Source of the DNA: Neisseria sp. MVDL19-042950
GTDB taxonomy: Bacteria > Pseudomonadota > Gammaproteobacteria > Burkholderiales > Neisseriaceae
DNA length: 64,000 nt
Reading direction: 5' to 3'
Assembly: GCF_030504625.1 (NCBI RefSeq)
Contig: NZ_JAUKWH010000002.1
Location: 62,001-126,000, forward strand
A program made the position numbers and the translations under genes. Shown here piece after piece: positions 8,248-17,645 of this stretch (positions are counted from its first letter, which is position 1; each line of letters starts with the position of its first letter). The notes under the pieces were generated by a model, which saw only the letters and a list, made by a program, of their open reading frames with translations, had not been told where the DNA came from and did no database searches.

Positions 8248-9309
8248 TCATCTTACTTCCGCCCACCATTCGCGTGTAGCTGTATTTCGGTCGAACACCT
8301 GTCCCAAAACAGGCGTAAGCGGCTCGATGCCGTATTGTTTGACCAGCGGTACGCTTCGGCAAACGGGTTCGTTCCATGCGTGGATGGAAAGGGCGTAAGC
8401 ACCCCAATGCACGGGTACGAAGCGTTTGGCTTTTACCTCGCGGGCGGCTTGGGCGGTTTGTTCGGGCATCATGTGGTTGTCTGCCCAAGCGGTGTTGTAT
8501 TGCCCGTTTTCGATGAAAGCGATATCGAAACCGCCGAAACGTTTGCCTATTTCGACGAAATGACCGGGGTAAGACGAATCTCCCGAATAATAAATCTGCC
8601 CGGCAGGGGTTTGAAACACCCAACCCGCCCACAAGGATCGGTTGCGGTCGAACAAACTGCGCCCGCTGTAATGCCGCGCAGGTACGGCATGGTATTTTAC
8701 ACCGTGGTATTCAAGCGATTGCCACCAGTCCAGCTCGTGTATCCGTTCCGACCGGATGCCGTATTTTCGCAGCAAAACGCCAAAACCGAGCGGCACGATA
8801 AATTGCACCGGTTTATCGGCGAAATGGCGCACGGCATCTTTATCGAAGTGGTCGTAATGGTCATGGCTGTACACCACCGTATCAATGGGCGGCAGGTCTT
8901 CCCAGCCGGCCGGCGGAGGTTGGAAGCGTTTGATGAATGCCGGAACGGGCGAAGCGTAATCCGAGAACACAGGGTCGATTAAGATGGTTTGATTGTTCAG
9001 GCGCATCATTAAAGTGGAATGGCCGAACCAGATAAATTTGCCGTCCGAGTTGGGAGCCAAGAAAGCCTGCCAATCAGGTTTCATCATCGGCAAGGGGGAG
9101 GGCGGAGCCAATTTCGAGCGGTTGAACATGATTTCCCATTGTGCGGAAAACATGCCTTTTAAATCCATCGCACCAATCGGCGGGGTATTGAAAAATTTCT
9201 TTTTCGTAGGGCAATAGTGATCGCTGGCGGGATAAACGGGACGACGGCCGGGCCGTAAAAAGGCAGCCGAACCGAGATACGACAAAACGGTATGGTGTTT
9301 GAGTTTCAA
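8248..9309 (-). CDS. MBL-fold metal-dependent hydrolase (RomA/NAPE-PLD-like)
   Basis: A 353-residue protein of the metallo-beta-lactamase fold. The metal motif VVYSHDHYDHFDKD (H-x-H-x-D-H, about residues 146-158), IWFGHSTLMMRL before it and later VPVHWGAYALSIHAWNEP are typical of the branch that includes NAPE-phospholipase D and the RomA proteins. Translation seems to start at TTG 9309, with AGGA about 7 bases upstream and no better ATG in frame. The first 40 residues include a weak hydrophobic stretch, so membrane association is possible. The true substrate is unknown. Confidence 0.85.
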   Translation of the reverse strand: MKLKHHTVLSYLGSAAFLRPGRRPVYPASDHYCPTKKKFFNTPPIGAMDLKGMFSAQWEIMFNRSKLAPPSPLPMMKPDWQAFLAPNSDGKFIWFGHSTLMMRLNNQTILIDPVFSDYASPVPAFIKRFQPPPAGWEDLPPIDTVVYSHDHYDHFDKDAVRHFADKPVQFIVPLGFGVLLRKYGIRSERIHELDWWQSLEYHGVKYHAVPARHYSGRSLFDRNRSLWAGWVFQTPAGQIYYSGDSSYPGHFVEIGKRFGGFDIAFIENGQYNTAWADNHMMPEQTAQAAREVKAKRFVPVHWGAYALSIHAWNEPVCRSVPLVKQYGIEPLTPVLGQVFDRNTATREWWAEVR

Positions 9310-9411
9310 ACCGCGTTCCTGTGCAGGGTGTGGGAACGGGTATTATAGCCTTGAATGTCGGGCACACGATAATGGGAGCGGCAGCGTGCAGGCTTTAATT
9401 AAATTGAAACA

Positions 9412-9445
9412 AATAGGCCGTCTGAAAAGTTTCAGACGGCCTATT
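9412..9445. terminator. Inverted DUS hairpin after gldA
   Basis: AGGCCGTCTGAA and its complement separated by about five bases form a nearly uninterrupted hairpin downstream of the gldA stop. Confidence 0.7.
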
Positions 9446-9465
9446 TGTTCGGTTAAAGCGGGAGT

Positions 9466-10563
9466 TTATCGATATTGTTGCAGCAGTTTGTCGGCGGCCA
9501 CGATGGCATCGTATACCATGTCGGGCGTTACTTTGAACGGCTCGTTATGGATGGTTTCCCCTTCCGCGCAGGCAAGTTTCGCCACTTCGTGCCATTCGGC
9601 TTCTTTAAATTCTTTCAAGCCTAAGTCTTTCAGGGTAAGCGGCAGGCCGACGGCTTTAATAATACCGATAACTTCTTCCAATTCTTCGGTCGGCGCACCT
9701 TCCAGCACCAATTGCGCCACCAATCCGAACGCCACTTTTTCGCCGTGCATGGCCCCGTGCAGGTCATGAACGGCGGTCATGCCGTTATGGATAGCGTGTG
9801 CGGCGGCCAATCCGCCCGATTCCGCCCCTACGCCGCTCATGTAAATGGTGGCTTCGATCGTGCGCTCCAATGCTGGAGTAACGGATTTGGCGGCAACGGC
9901 GCTCATGGCTTGCGGGGCATAATCGCGGATGGTTTCGTAACACATTTTGGCAATACCCAAGCCGGTTAGGCTCGGCTGCATCAATACCAAATTGATACCG
10001 TTGGTGGCGTAGCAAGTGCGCGCTTCAAAATAAGTGGCCAAACCGTCTCCGACACCTGCTGCAAAAAAGCGTGCGGGCTCGGCAGCCAACAACTTGGTGT
10101 CGGCCAATACCGCGTCCGGATTGTTGGGCAGGAACAGATAGCGGTTGAACGAGCCGTCGGGGTTGTATACCACGGTTAAAGCCGTGCACGGTGCGTCGGT
10201 TGAGGCTAGGGTGGGGAAAATAACGACGGGCACTTTTTGGTAATAAGCCACCGCTTTGGCGGTATCAAGCGTTTTGCCGCCGCCGATACCGACGACGAAT
10301 TCGCAGTTTCCGGCACCGAATTCCGTTTTTTGGCGTTCGATTTCTTCATCGGAGCTTTCGCCGCCGAATACGCTGAATATTGCCTTTACGCCGTGTTCTT
10401 CCAAGCCGGAGCGTGTTTCGGTTTTGGCTTTTTCAAGAATAAACGGGTCGCAGATAATCAAACCGGCATCGCCGTATTGCTTGATGTGTTTGCCCAAATC
10501 GCCCAACAAACCGGCTTGGATGAGGAATTTCATGGGGGAGGTGATGGATTTAACGGCTGCCAT
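9466..10563 (-). CDS. gldA: Glycerol dehydrogenase (iron-type alcohol dehydrogenase family)
   Basis: A 365-residue NAD-dependent dehydrogenase converting glycerol to dihydroxyacetone. The NAD site GIGGGKTLDTAKAVAY (about residues 92-107), then FPTLASTDAPCTALTVVY, and metal ligands in FFAAGVGDGLATYFEA, HAIHNGMTAVHDLHGAMHGEKVAFG fit GldA at its usual length. A dihydroxyacetone kinase is not in the window, so the route after dihydroxyacetone is not shown. Methylglyoxal/acetol reduction is an alternative physiological role. Confidence 0.92.
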   Translation of the reverse strand: MAAVKSITSPMKFLIQAGLLGDLGKHIKQYGDAGLIICDPFILEKAKTETRSGLEEHGVKAIFSVFGGESSDEEIERQKTEFGAGNCEFVVGIGGGKTLDTAKAVAYYQKVPVVIFPTLASTDAPCTALTVVYNPDGSFNRYLFLPNNPDAVLADTKLLAAEPARFFAAGVGDGLATYFEARTCYATNGINLVLMQPSLTGLGIAKMCYETIRDYAPQAMSAVAAKSVTPALERTIEATIYMSGVGAESGGLAAAHAIHNGMTAVHDLHGAMHGEKVAFGLVAQLVLEGAPTEELEEVIGIIKAVGLPLTLKDLGLKEFKEAEWHEVAKLACAEGETIHNEPFKVTPDMVYDAIVAADKLLQQYR

Positions 10564-10818
10564 TTGCGTTCCTTTCTTGAATGTTTTGGATACGTGAAAT
10601 TTTCTTACATTTATACGCCGGTTATGGCGGGCTCTGTTTGTGCCAAGTCAAAGATTTTTTTATATATTAAATATTTACGTAATCTTTAATTTTGTGAACG
10701 TATTGCGTAACGGCAGTTTGGGCGTGCAGAAAATCGTTGCCCCGATAGAGGGCGGATATAAAGGTTGGCGATTCGGTTATAATGCTGTGGAAAGCAATAT
10801 CGAATGCGAGGGATTAAA

Positions 10819-11016
10819 GTGGAAAAAGAAAAGATATATTATGCCGCCGTTATCCTGATTTCTGCGGTTTCCGTTTTGCTCAGCCCGTTTTTTTATGTGC
10901 GCCGAGGCAATACTGTAAACAGCCGTCATGCCAAACGCCAATGGAAAACGGTGTGGATAAGTAATATATTGATTACATTGATATTGTTGGCAATATGGTG
11001 GTTTTGGCTGCGTTAA
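10819..11016 (+). CDS. Small two-helix membrane protein
   Basis: A 65-residue protein starting at GTG 10819 (VEKEKIYYAAVILISAV), with GAGGGA about 6 bases upstream; an ATG at 10804 in the same frame would sit on the ribosome site. It has two hydrophobic helices (about residues 6-24 and 43-62) joined by a basic loop RRGNTVNSRHAKRQWK, giving a hairpin with a positive loop. A TATAAT-like -10 box is visible near 10777. Function unknown; the next gene starts 60 bases downstream. Confidence 0.65.
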   Translation: MEKEKIYYAAVILISAVSVLLSPFFYVRRGNTVNSRHAKRQWKTVWISNILITLILLAIWWFWLR

Positions 11017-11076
11017 AGGGCCGTCTGAAAACAACCATTTCCGATAGCAAACCAACATGAAAAATAAGGAAAACCG

Positions 11077-11529
11077 ATGAAAACGATAAAATATTTTCTG
11101 CCGCTGTTGTTGATTGCCGCCTTTCCGGCATCGGCCGCATCCGTTTATGAGTGCGTCGATAAAAACGGTCAGCGTATTTATACGCAAAATCCCGGCAGCA
11201 GTTGTAACAAAACTGATTTGGGCCGCCCAGCCGTTTATACGTCTGTTCCTGCAACCATCGTGCCGACCCGACCGAGTTCCGATACGCCTGAAAAAAACAC
11301 TGATCATGCACTATCGGCTGAAATCCGTGCTGCACAAAAACTGTTGGATCAGGCTAAAAAAAATTTGGTAGAAGGCAAGCAGGTGCGTTATGGCAATGAA
11401 CGCAATTACGTAAAATATCAAGAGCGCATTCAGGGTTTGGAAAAAGCGGTAAGCGAAGCCCAGAAGAAATTGGATGGTTTGAAAAACAGTGCGGCAGACG
11501 ATGTTTCATCTGCGGAAACACTGAAATAA
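11077..11529 (+). CDS. Secreted DUF4124-domain protein
   Basis: A 150-residue protein with a cleavable signal peptide (MKTIKYFLPLLLIAAFPASA), then SVYECVDKNGQRIYTQNPGSSC, which is the DUF4124 pattern of a short periplasmic domain with a likely disulfide (two cysteines about 20 residues apart). The C-terminal half, from about residue 75, is a long charged helix predicted to form a coiled coil (AQKLLDQAKKNLVEG). Function unknown in the family. It ends at a DUS hairpin shared with convergent sodB. Confidence 0.8.
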   Translation: MKTIKYFLPLLLIAAFPASAASVYECVDKNGQRIYTQNPGSSCNKTDLGRPAVYTSVPATIVPTRPSSDTPEKNTDHALSAEIRAAQKLLDQAKKNLVEGKQVRYGNERNYVKYQERIQGLEKAVSEAQKKLDGLKNSAADDVSSAETLK

Positions 11530-11535
11530 TCGAAA

Positions 11536-11569
11536 GAGGCCGTCTGAAAAGTTTTCAGACGGCCTCTTT
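11536..11569. terminator. DUS hairpin between the DUF4124 gene and sodB
   Basis: AGAGGCCGTCTGAAAAC and its complement form a hairpin with a T-tail on the plus strand. It sits between convergent genes and can serve both. Confidence 0.75.
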
Positions 11570-11586
11570 GCAATTATCAGCCGGTA

Positions 11587-12168
11587 TTAAGCAGCGAAGC
11601 GTTTGGCTACTTCATCCCAGTTTACGATTTCCCAGAAACCTTTCAGGTAGTTGGGGCGGCTGTTGCGGTAATCGATGTAGTAAGCGTGCTCCCACACGTC
11701 GCAAGTCAGCAGCGGAGTATTTTCAGTAGCCAAAGGAGTAACAGCGTTGCCGGTAGAAACCAAGTCCAATTCGCCGGCAGGCGTTTTTACCAACCAAGCC
11801 CAGCCTGAACCGAAAGTGCCCGCAGCACAAGCATTAAAGGCTTCTTGGAACTTCTCGAAACTGCCCCATTTGGCATCGATTGCAGCGGCTAGCTCGTCGG
11901 AAGGTTTGCCTTGGCCTTTGGGTGTGAAGCCCAACCAATAGAAAGTGTGATTCCAAATTTGGGCTGCGTTGTTAAACACGCCGCCCGAAGATTTTTTTAC
12001 GATTTCTTCCAAAGGCGCATTTTCAAATTCGGTGCCTTTGATTTGGTTGTTCAAATTGGTGATATAGGTTTGGTGGTGTTTGCCGTAGTGGTATTCCAAC
12101 GTTTCTTTAGACAGGTGGGGTTCCAAAGCGTCTAAAGCATACGGCAGTTGTGGTAGTTGGTGTTCCAT
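11587..12168 (-). CDS. sodB: Iron superoxide dismutase
   Basis: A 193-residue cytoplasmic enzyme that dismutates superoxide. Metal ligands are recognisable in [12 protein letters not shown] (His near residue 27), [11 protein letters not shown] (His near 74) and [14 protein letters not shown] (Asp and His near 157-161). FGSGWAWLV and the Gln-containing pattern fit the iron type rather than the manganese type. It ends at a DUS hairpin and is divergent from dnaB across 200 bases; no clear Fur site was recognised. Confidence 0.95.
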   Translation of the reverse strand: MEHQLPQLPYALDALEPHLSKETLEYHYGKHHQTYITNLNNQIKGTEFENAPLEEIVKKSSGGVFNNAAQIWNHTFYWLGFTPKGQGKPSDELAAAIDAKWGSFEKFQEAFNACAAGTFGSGWAWLVKTPAGELDLVSTGNAVTPLATENTPLLTCDVWEHAYYIDYRNSRPNYLKGFWEIVNWDEVAKRFAA

Positions 12169-12374
12169 GGGGTACTCCTGTTGTGGTTTGTTTTATTGGT
12201 GCAGCCGAACAGCCGTTGCCGGTTTTTATCGACGGCTGCAAAGGTTTGCGTTGTGTGCATCTGCAAAAAGATACGTTTTGAATTTTACCCGTTCCGCTTT
12301 TAAAAGACCAATAAAAACTTCTATTCGGCTATAATACAAAATTTCGCAACAAACATCCGCTTTGAGGCTGTCCC

Positions 12375-13784
12375 ATGAATGATTACACCGATATGATGCC
12401 GTCTGAAGACCGTGAAATCAGCGCATTGTCATTGCCTCCGCATTCAATGGAGGCGGAGCAGTCGGTATTGGGCGGTTTGCTGCTTGAAAACGCAGCATGG
12501 GATCGAATCGCCGATGTCGTTTCGAGCGAAGATTTTTACCGGCACGAACACCGTTTGATTTTCCGGGCGATTGCTGCTTTGATTAACAGCAGCCGCCCCG
12601 CCGACGTTATTACCGTGCAGGAAGCATTGGAGCGTAGCGAAGAACTCGAGGCCGCAGGCGGGTTCAATTATCTGATTACCCTCGCACAAAACACGCCGTC
12701 GGCAGCCAATATCGGACGCTATGCCGAAATTGTGCGCGAGCGTTCGATTATGCGCCAACTGGCGGAAGTAGGTACGGAAATCGCACGCAGTGCATACAAT
12801 CCGCAGGGCAGGGATGCCGGGCAGCTTTTAGATGAAGCGGAAAACAAAGTATTCCAAATTGCAGAAAGTACGGCGAAGGCCAAGCAAGGGTTTCTTGAAA
12901 TGCCGGAGTTGCTGCGGGAAGTGGTTGCCCGCATCGACATGCTGTATTCACGCGATAATCCCGATGAAGTAACCGGTGTCGCTACCGGTTTTATCGACTT
13001 GGATAAAAAAACTTCCGGTCTCCAACCCGGCGACCTGATTATCGTAGCGGGCCGCCCGTCTATGGGTAAAACAGCGTTTTCCATCAATATCGCCGAACAC
13101 GTGGCGGTAGAGTCAAAACTGCCCGTTGCCGTGTTTTCAATGGAAATGGGCGGTGCACAACTGGTTATGCGTATGCTCGGATCGGTAGGCCGGCTTGATC
13201 AGCATGTGTTAAAAACGGGCCGTTTGGAAGACGAGCATTGGGGCCGTCTGAATGAAGCGGTAGTAAAACTTTCGGACGCTCCGATGTTTATCGACGAAAC
13301 GCCGGGTTTAACCGCACTCGAGCTCCGCGCCCGCGCCCGCCGCCTTGCCCGCCGGTTCGACGGCAAGTTGGGATTGATCGTTATCGACTATCTGCAATTA
13401 ATGGCAGGTTCCGGCCGTTCCGACAACCGGGCATCTGAGTTGGGTGAAATTTCACGTTCGCTTAAAGCGTTGGCAAAGGAGTTGCAAGTACCCGTTATTG
13501 CTTTGTCCCAATTAAGCCGTACCGTGGAGCAGCGTACCGATAAACGCCCGATGATGTCGGATTTGAGGGAATCCGGAGCGATTGAACAAGATGCTGATTT
13601 GATTATGTTTATGTATCGAGATGAATACTACAATGCCGAAACGCAATTTAAAGGCTTGGCAGAGTGTATTATCGGTAAACACCGTAACGGCCCTACCGGT
13701 AAAGTATTCCTCACATTTATCGGTCAATTTACCAAATTTGAAAATGCAGCTTATGTGCCGGAAGCGGCAATGATGGAAGATTGA
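12375..13784 (+). CDS. dnaB: Replicative DNA helicase
   Basis: A 469-residue hexameric 5'-3' helicase of the replication fork. The N-terminal collar starts at LPPHSMEAEQSVLGGLLL (about residue 22), the RecA-like motor has the Walker A site IVAGRPSMGKTAFS (about 220-233) and Walker B LIVIDYLQLMAGSG (about 333), and QLSRTVEQRTDKRPMMSDLRESGAIEQDAD is followed by the C-terminal KHRNGPTG motif. A TATAAT box lies at 12330-12335. A canonical meningococcal-type DUS (ATGCCGTCTGAA) lies in codons 7-10. The gene sits directly upstream of pilHIJKX, the neisserial order. Confidence 0.97.
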   Translation: MNDYTDMMPSEDREISALSLPPHSMEAEQSVLGGLLLENAAWDRIADVVSSEDFYRHEHRLIFRAIAALINSSRPADVITVQEALERSEELEAAGGFNYLITLAQNTPSAANIGRYAEIVRERSIMRQLAEVGTEIARSAYNPQGRDAGQLLDEAENKVFQIAESTAKAKQGFLEMPELLREVVARIDMLYSRDNPDEVTGVATGFIDLDKKTSGLQPGDLIIVAGRPSMGKTAFSINIAEHVAVESKLPVAVFSMEMGGAQLVMRMLGSVGRLDQHVLKTGRLEDEHWGRLNEAVVKLSDAPMFIDETPGLTALELRARARRLARRFDGKLGLIVIDYLQLMAGSGRSDNRASELGEISRSLKALAKELQVPVIALSQLSRTVEQRTDKRPMMSDLRESGAIEQDADLIMFMYRDEYYNAETQFKGLAECIIGKHRNGPTGKVFLTFIGQFTKFENAAYVPEAAMMED

Positions 13785-13802
13785 TACAGATTATTGTAAA
13801 AA

Positions 13803-13833
13803 TTAGCCTGATTTCATATTTTATTAGGCTTAT
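13803..13833 (+). terminator. Weak hairpin after dnaB
   Basis: TTAGCCTGAT and ATTAGGCTTA form an imperfect stem with an A+T-rich loop, followed by AATGTTTTTG. It may only attenuate dnaB transcription into the pilin operon; a TATAAT at 13831-13836 overlaps its end and could serve as a promoter element for the operon. Confidence 0.4.
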
Positions 13834-13943
13834 AATGTTTTTGTCGTTTACAATAAGCGGCATAATTTAAATAAAGTTTGCATTAAGAGTTGCAACTAAC
13901 CTTACACATTACTTAATTATAAATAACGTCATCAGGTTTGCTC

Positions 13944-14633
13944 ATGCGCCCTAAACAACAAGGCTTCACTTTAATCGAGCTCTTAATTGTAATTTCCATT
14001 GTTGCAATTATGGCTGCCATCGCACTTCCCAATATGAACCATTGGATCGCCTCCCGCCGTGTGGCTTCTCAGGCAGAACAAATGGTTAATCTTTTACGCT
14101 TTGCCCGAAGCGAAGCAATTCGTTTGAATCTCCCCGTTTATGTTTGTCCCGTGCAGATTAGGAAAGACGGTAACCCCAATGCATATTGTAATGAGCAATA
14201 TGCAGGTCAGGGTTTGGCCGCCTTTGCAGATAGAAATGGAGATGGAAAATACGAACGCAAAGTAGATACGGGTTTACGCACTATTATCTTCAATTCAAAT
14301 AATGAAGCCAAACGAGTGGTTCATACTTTTGAAACTTGTGATTTTAATAATGTTTGTACTGAAGGCAATTTGGGATGGGTTTTTTTCTCCAACGGTACAT
14401 TCGGCTATTCAAAGTTAAATAAGGGTAGTGGGGGTAGTGTCGATATTAAAACTCTTACGAGGTCTGCCGGTTATGTCAAAATTTCTATGACAGACGCTTC
14501 TGTGACAGATGAAAGTGCTAAAAAAGATCGGTCGAAAGTGGTATTAATTAATAGTGGCGGTAGGGCAAGCGTATGCTTGAATTCAGATGATAGCAAAAAA
14601 TGTGAATACAAAGCTCCTTCAAGCAAAACTTAA
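13944..14633 (+). CDS. pilH: Minor pilin PilH (GspH/FimT type)
   Basis: A 229-residue type IV pilus minor pilin. The prepilin peptidase site is G-F with MRPKQQG as the leader and FTLIELLIVISIVAIMAAIALP as the start of the mature helix, with Glu at +5. PilH with I, J and K forms the initiating complex of neisserial pili. The C-terminal region contains four cysteines (for example VCPVQ, TCDFNNVC, KKCEYK) likely paired in the periplasm. ATG 13944 is chosen over the in-frame TTG 13938. The gene is A+T-rich against dnaB. Confidence 0.9.
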   Translation: MRPKQQGFTLIELLIVISIVAIMAAIALPNMNHWIASRRVASQAEQMVNLLRFARSEAIRLNLPVYVCPVQIRKDGNPNAYCNEQYAGQGLAAFADRNGDGKYERKVDTGLRTIIFNSNNEAKRVVHTFETCDFNNVCTEGNLGWVFFSNGTFGYSKLNKGSGGSVDIKTLTRSAGYVKISMTDASVTDESAKKDRSKVVLINSGGRASVCLNSDDSKKCEYKAPSSKT

Positions 14634-14666
14634 AGTAACAATAGAGAATAAATATTATTAATAGCT

Positions 14667-15392
14667 ATGAAAACATCATTTTTAAAATATTTAAATTCCC
14701 ATAATCTCCACCTTAAGCAGCAACAAAGTGGTATGACACTTCTAGAAGTTTTAATTTCTATGTTTGTGCTTGCTATAGGTGTACTGGCTTTATTGGCGAC
14801 ACAACTACGTACGGTATCTAGTGTGCGCGAAGCAGAAGGCCAAACAATAGTTGCTCAGGCTGTGCAGAATTTGATTGAAGGGATGATGATTAATCCGACT
14901 TTATCTAAGGAAATTAGTACAACACCAGAAGGGCAAAGGAAAGATACGGGAAGGGTGAGGAAAAGGTATGATGATAATGGTAGAGATTTAGGGCGCAATA
15001 GGGAATTAAGTTATCGAGTTTTGATCCCTAGGAAAGCTAGGACATGTGAAGCTAGTAGATGGTGCAAATCGGAAAACAGTTTAACTTCCTTGGATAAGAG
15101 GGCTCTATTAGAGGATCAACTTGGTAGATTTGAAGATACATTGGTTAAGGCACTTCCTGATGCTACAATTTATTATGCGGTGTGTAATGATTCATCGGGT
15201 AGGGACATGACTATAACCAATGGAAAAGTTGTACACAATTGTCAGGGTAGTAATGGAGATCCACTTGTTATCAAAGTGGTTTGGCAAACGGATATTGAAA
15301 GTGGTGGGAAAAATGCAGAAGATCGTAAAGGTCCATTGAATCAAGATGGTACAAGTATTGTTTATTCTTATCAAGCCCGAGTGGGAGAATAA
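14667..15392 (+). CDS. pilI: Minor pilin PilI (PilV type)
   Basis: A 241-residue minor pilin. A long basic leader (MKTSFLKYLNSHNLHLKQQQSG) precedes MTLLEVLISMFVLAIGVLALLATQ, with Glu at +5 and the IGVLALLATQ pattern typical of PilV/PilI proteins. It is somewhat longer than the gonococcal protein, and the middle carries many Lys/Arg residues in low-complexity stretches. It starts 33 bases after pilH and runs almost into pilJ, so it is in the same operon. Confidence 0.88.
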   Translation: MKTSFLKYLNSHNLHLKQQQSGMTLLEVLISMFVLAIGVLALLATQLRTVSSVREAEGQTIVAQAVQNLIEGMMINPTLSKEISTTPEGQRKDTGRVRKRYDDNGRDLGRNRELSYRVLIPRKARTCEASRWCKSENSLTSLDKRALLEDQLGRFEDTLVKALPDATIYYAVCNDSSGRDMTITNGKVVHNCQGSNGDPLVIKVVWQTDIESGGKNAEDRKGPLNQDGTSIVYSYQARVGE

Positions 15393-15394
15393 AT

Positions 15395-16381
15395 ATGAAT
15401 TTGAAAAAAAATAATATATACCCACACATTACAAGCAATCAAAAACAGCAAGGTTTTAGCTTGATAGAATTTTTGATAGCAAGTGTATTGAGTATGATTG
15501 TATTGGTTGCGGTTGGTTCTGGATATTTTATTGCTAGGCAGTTAAATCATACGGCAGGCTCAAGATTGGATGTACAACAGGATTTAAGAAACGCATCTAA
15601 TTTAATTGTGCGTGATGCGCGAATGGCTGGTAGCTTTGGATGTTTTAACATGGCAACTCATACTAAAGTCAATGCGTTAGATAGAAGCGCACTTTCTGGA
15701 ATTCCTGCTTTTCAGTTAGTGAGTCCGGGGGGAGCATCCGATAATTTAATTCCAATTAGGATAATAACCCGAGATGATTTTACGCCAAAGAACTTTATTC
15801 CAAGTTCAGATGTGCTGGTTTTTCAGTATGGAATAGGTTCAGGTTCTATTGCAAATCCGACAGAGGAAATACCGGCTAATTCGCAAATTGTTTTAAGCAG
15901 CTGTAATAGTTTAGTGCGTCCTGTTAATAATGAGCTAAACAATGTTATTAATAATAATTTAGTGCATTTAGGGAATCCCGGCTCTGATAGGAGAGGAGAT
16001 ATCTCTGTAATGCAATATATTGTTAATGCTTATGCAGTAGGGAGAGTTGGAGATCAAACAGGGTTATTCCGTTTCCAATTGGCTAATGATGGCAGTTGGA
16101 GTGAACCTCAGTTATTGATATCTGGTGTTAATAATATGACTATAAAATATGTATATGTCAATAACTGCCCAAAAGATCAATCGTTAACAGAAACTTTTGA
16201 ATTTACTGATACATTAAAAACTGGTGCCGATGCTGTAGCGCCAACACTGATACGTTTCACATTGAACAATAATTCAATTAATGCAGAGCGAAAAATTGGA
16301 GCTGAGGCTAATAACGTTAATGTTTATAATATTGAAGCTGCTGTTCGCGGAGGAAATACATGCGCAAATCGTACATTTTGA
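15395..16381 (+). CDS. pilJ: Minor pilin PilJ (PilW type)
   Basis: A 328-residue minor pilin, the largest of the set, as expected for PilW/PilJ. The prepilin site is NQKQQG-FSLIEFLIASVLS with Glu at +5, then a hydrophobic helix VLVAVGSGYFIARQLNHTAGSRL and LRNASNLIVRDARMAGSFGC, which is the usual PilW block. The start codon lies two bases after the pilI stop. The end overlaps pilK by 22 bases, suggesting translational coupling. Confidence 0.9.
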   Translation: MNLKKNNIYPHITSNQKQQGFSLIEFLIASVLSMIVLVAVGSGYFIARQLNHTAGSRLDVQQDLRNASNLIVRDARMAGSFGCFNMATHTKVNALDRSALSGIPAFQLVSPGGASDNLIPIRIITRDDFTPKNFIPSSDVLVFQYGIGSGSIANPTEEIPANSQIVLSSCNSLVRPVNNELNNVINNNLVHLGNPGSDRRGDISVMQYIVNAYAVGRVGDQTGLFRFQLANDGSWSEPQLLISGVNNMTIKYVYVNNCPKDQSLTETFEFTDTLKTGADAVAPTLIRFTLNNNSINAERKIGAEANNVNVYNIEAAVRGGNTCANRTF

Positions 16382-16914
16382 AACATAATTTGAAAATCGC
16401 ACAGCAGGGATTTTCCTTATTCATTGTGTTAATAGTAATGCTTGTTATCGCATTTTTGGTGGTATCGGCTACTCAATCTTATAATACCGAGCAACGCATC
16501 AGTACTAATGATGCAGATAGAAAATTTGCTTTATCTTTGGCGGAAGTGGCACTACAAGTAGGGGAAGCGGAAATTTTGAGTTTCAAAGATTCTCAAGTTG
16601 TTTTTTCAACCGATTGTAAAAATGGTTTATGTGCTGCTGCGGGTTCTGAAGTATCTACAACCCCACGTAGGGTGGTGCAGGCAGGTGGCGATACTCCGGC
16701 ATGGAAAAGAAAAAGAGAATGTGGAGGTTCTCTGTGTATTGATACAAACGGTAAGATCTATGATGTAGGCAGAGGTAAACGTAATGCTAGATATATTGTG
16801 GAATACGTTGGTACACAACCAGATGGTTCTCCTATTTACCGGGTTACTTCAAAAGCATGGGGTAAAAATAATAATACGGTTGTTATGTTGCAATCTTATA
16901 TATCTGTTGAGTAA
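16360..16914 (+). CDS. pilK: Minor pilin PilK (PilX/GspK type)
   Basis: A 184-residue minor pilin with leader MRKSYILKHNLKIAQQG and mature start FSLFIVLIVMLVIAFLVVSATQ. The usual Glu at +5 is absent, which is a known trait of the PilK/GspK-like subunit at the tip. NDADRKFALSLAEVALQVGE is the typical PilX_N block. GGAGG is 6 bases upstream of ATG 16360, inside the end of pilJ. Confidence 0.88.
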   Translation: MRKSYILKHNLKIAQQGFSLFIVLIVMLVIAFLVVSATQSYNTEQRISTNDADRKFALSLAEVALQVGEAEILSFKDSQVVFSTDCKNGLCAAAGSEVSTTPRRVVQAGGDTPAWKRKRECGGSLCIDTNGKIYDVGRGKRNARYIVEYVGTQPDGSPIYRVTSKAWGKNNNTVVMLQSYISVE

Positions 16915-16926
16915 AGGTAGAACTAA

Positions 16927-17397
16927 ATGGATTTTAAAAAAATAAAAAATTATTATAGAGGATTTACTTTAGTAGAAATGCTGATAGTAGTAGCCATTAT
17001 TGGTATTCTCACGGCCATTGCTCTACCTTCTTATTCTTATTATGTTGAAAGAGGTCATTTAGCAGAAGCACATACAGAATTAGTCGATATTAATACTGCA
17101 TTAAGAACAGCACGGGTAAGAGAACCTTCTAAATGGAATACTGAGGCAGAAGTAACTAAATTTGTGAATGATTATGCTAAAAAGCCTGAGGTAAAAAAAA
17201 GATACGAAATTTCAGTAAAAATGCCGGATTCAAAGAGTAAGCGCTATAATCTGCGCGTAGTACCTAAAGCAGGTACGAATTATAAATTATCCATGTGGAT
17301 GGATAGTTTAGGTAATGCTTATCGCTGTGAGGATGCAGCTTCCGCTACAAGGTATGATACTAGTGGAAAATGTGAACAAATCGGTGGTAAAAAATAG
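16927..17397 (+). CDS. pilX: Minor pilin PilX (gonococcal PilL)
   Basis: A 156-residue minor pilin resembling meningococcal PilX, which promotes aggregation and adhesion. The prepilin site is YYRG-FTLVEMLIVVAIIGILTAIALPSY with Glu at +5, and the C-terminal part YKLSMWMDSLGNAYRCEDAAS with Cys-containing end (KCEQ) matches the PilX D-region pattern. It is the last gene of the operon before a strong terminator. The assignment to PilX rather than another pilin rests on the C-terminal resemblance and gene order. Confidence 0.87.
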   Translation: MDFKKIKNYYRGFTLVEMLIVVAIIGILTAIALPSYSYYVERGHLAEAHTELVDINTALRTARVREPSKWNTEAEVTKFVNDYAKKPEVKKRYEISVKMPDSKSKRYNLRVVPKAGTNYKLSMWMDSLGNAYRCEDAASATRYDTSGKCEQIGGKK

Positions 17398-17410
17398 TAA
17401 GAAAACAATA

Positions 17411-17440
17411 GAGGCTAATCTAGGTTAGCCTCTTATTTAT
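17411..17440 (+). terminator. Terminator of the minor pilin operon
   Basis: A perfect 8-base stem GAGGCTAA / TTAGCCTC with a six-base loop, followed by TTATTTATT, 14 bases after the pilX stop. This one contains no DUS, unlike most terminators in the window. Confidence 0.85.
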
Positions 17441-17645
17441 TACTATAAAGTATATTTATTCCCTATTCTTTCTACAAAATGACCGAGTGATATTAATCAT
17501 TATTTTTATGCTAACACTGTATATTTTTTAAAAAGCAAAATGCTTTTTTGCGGCTTTGCAGGCTTTATTTTCAATCTGCTGCGTAAACAACGCGGCTATC
17601 ACTAATACGTTATAATCATTTGAATACAACAATCGGGATGAAACC

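Noticed and set aside
8200-8982. 260-codon plus-strand frame
   Set aside because: It is antisense to the MBL-fold hydrolase gene and shows no family motif.
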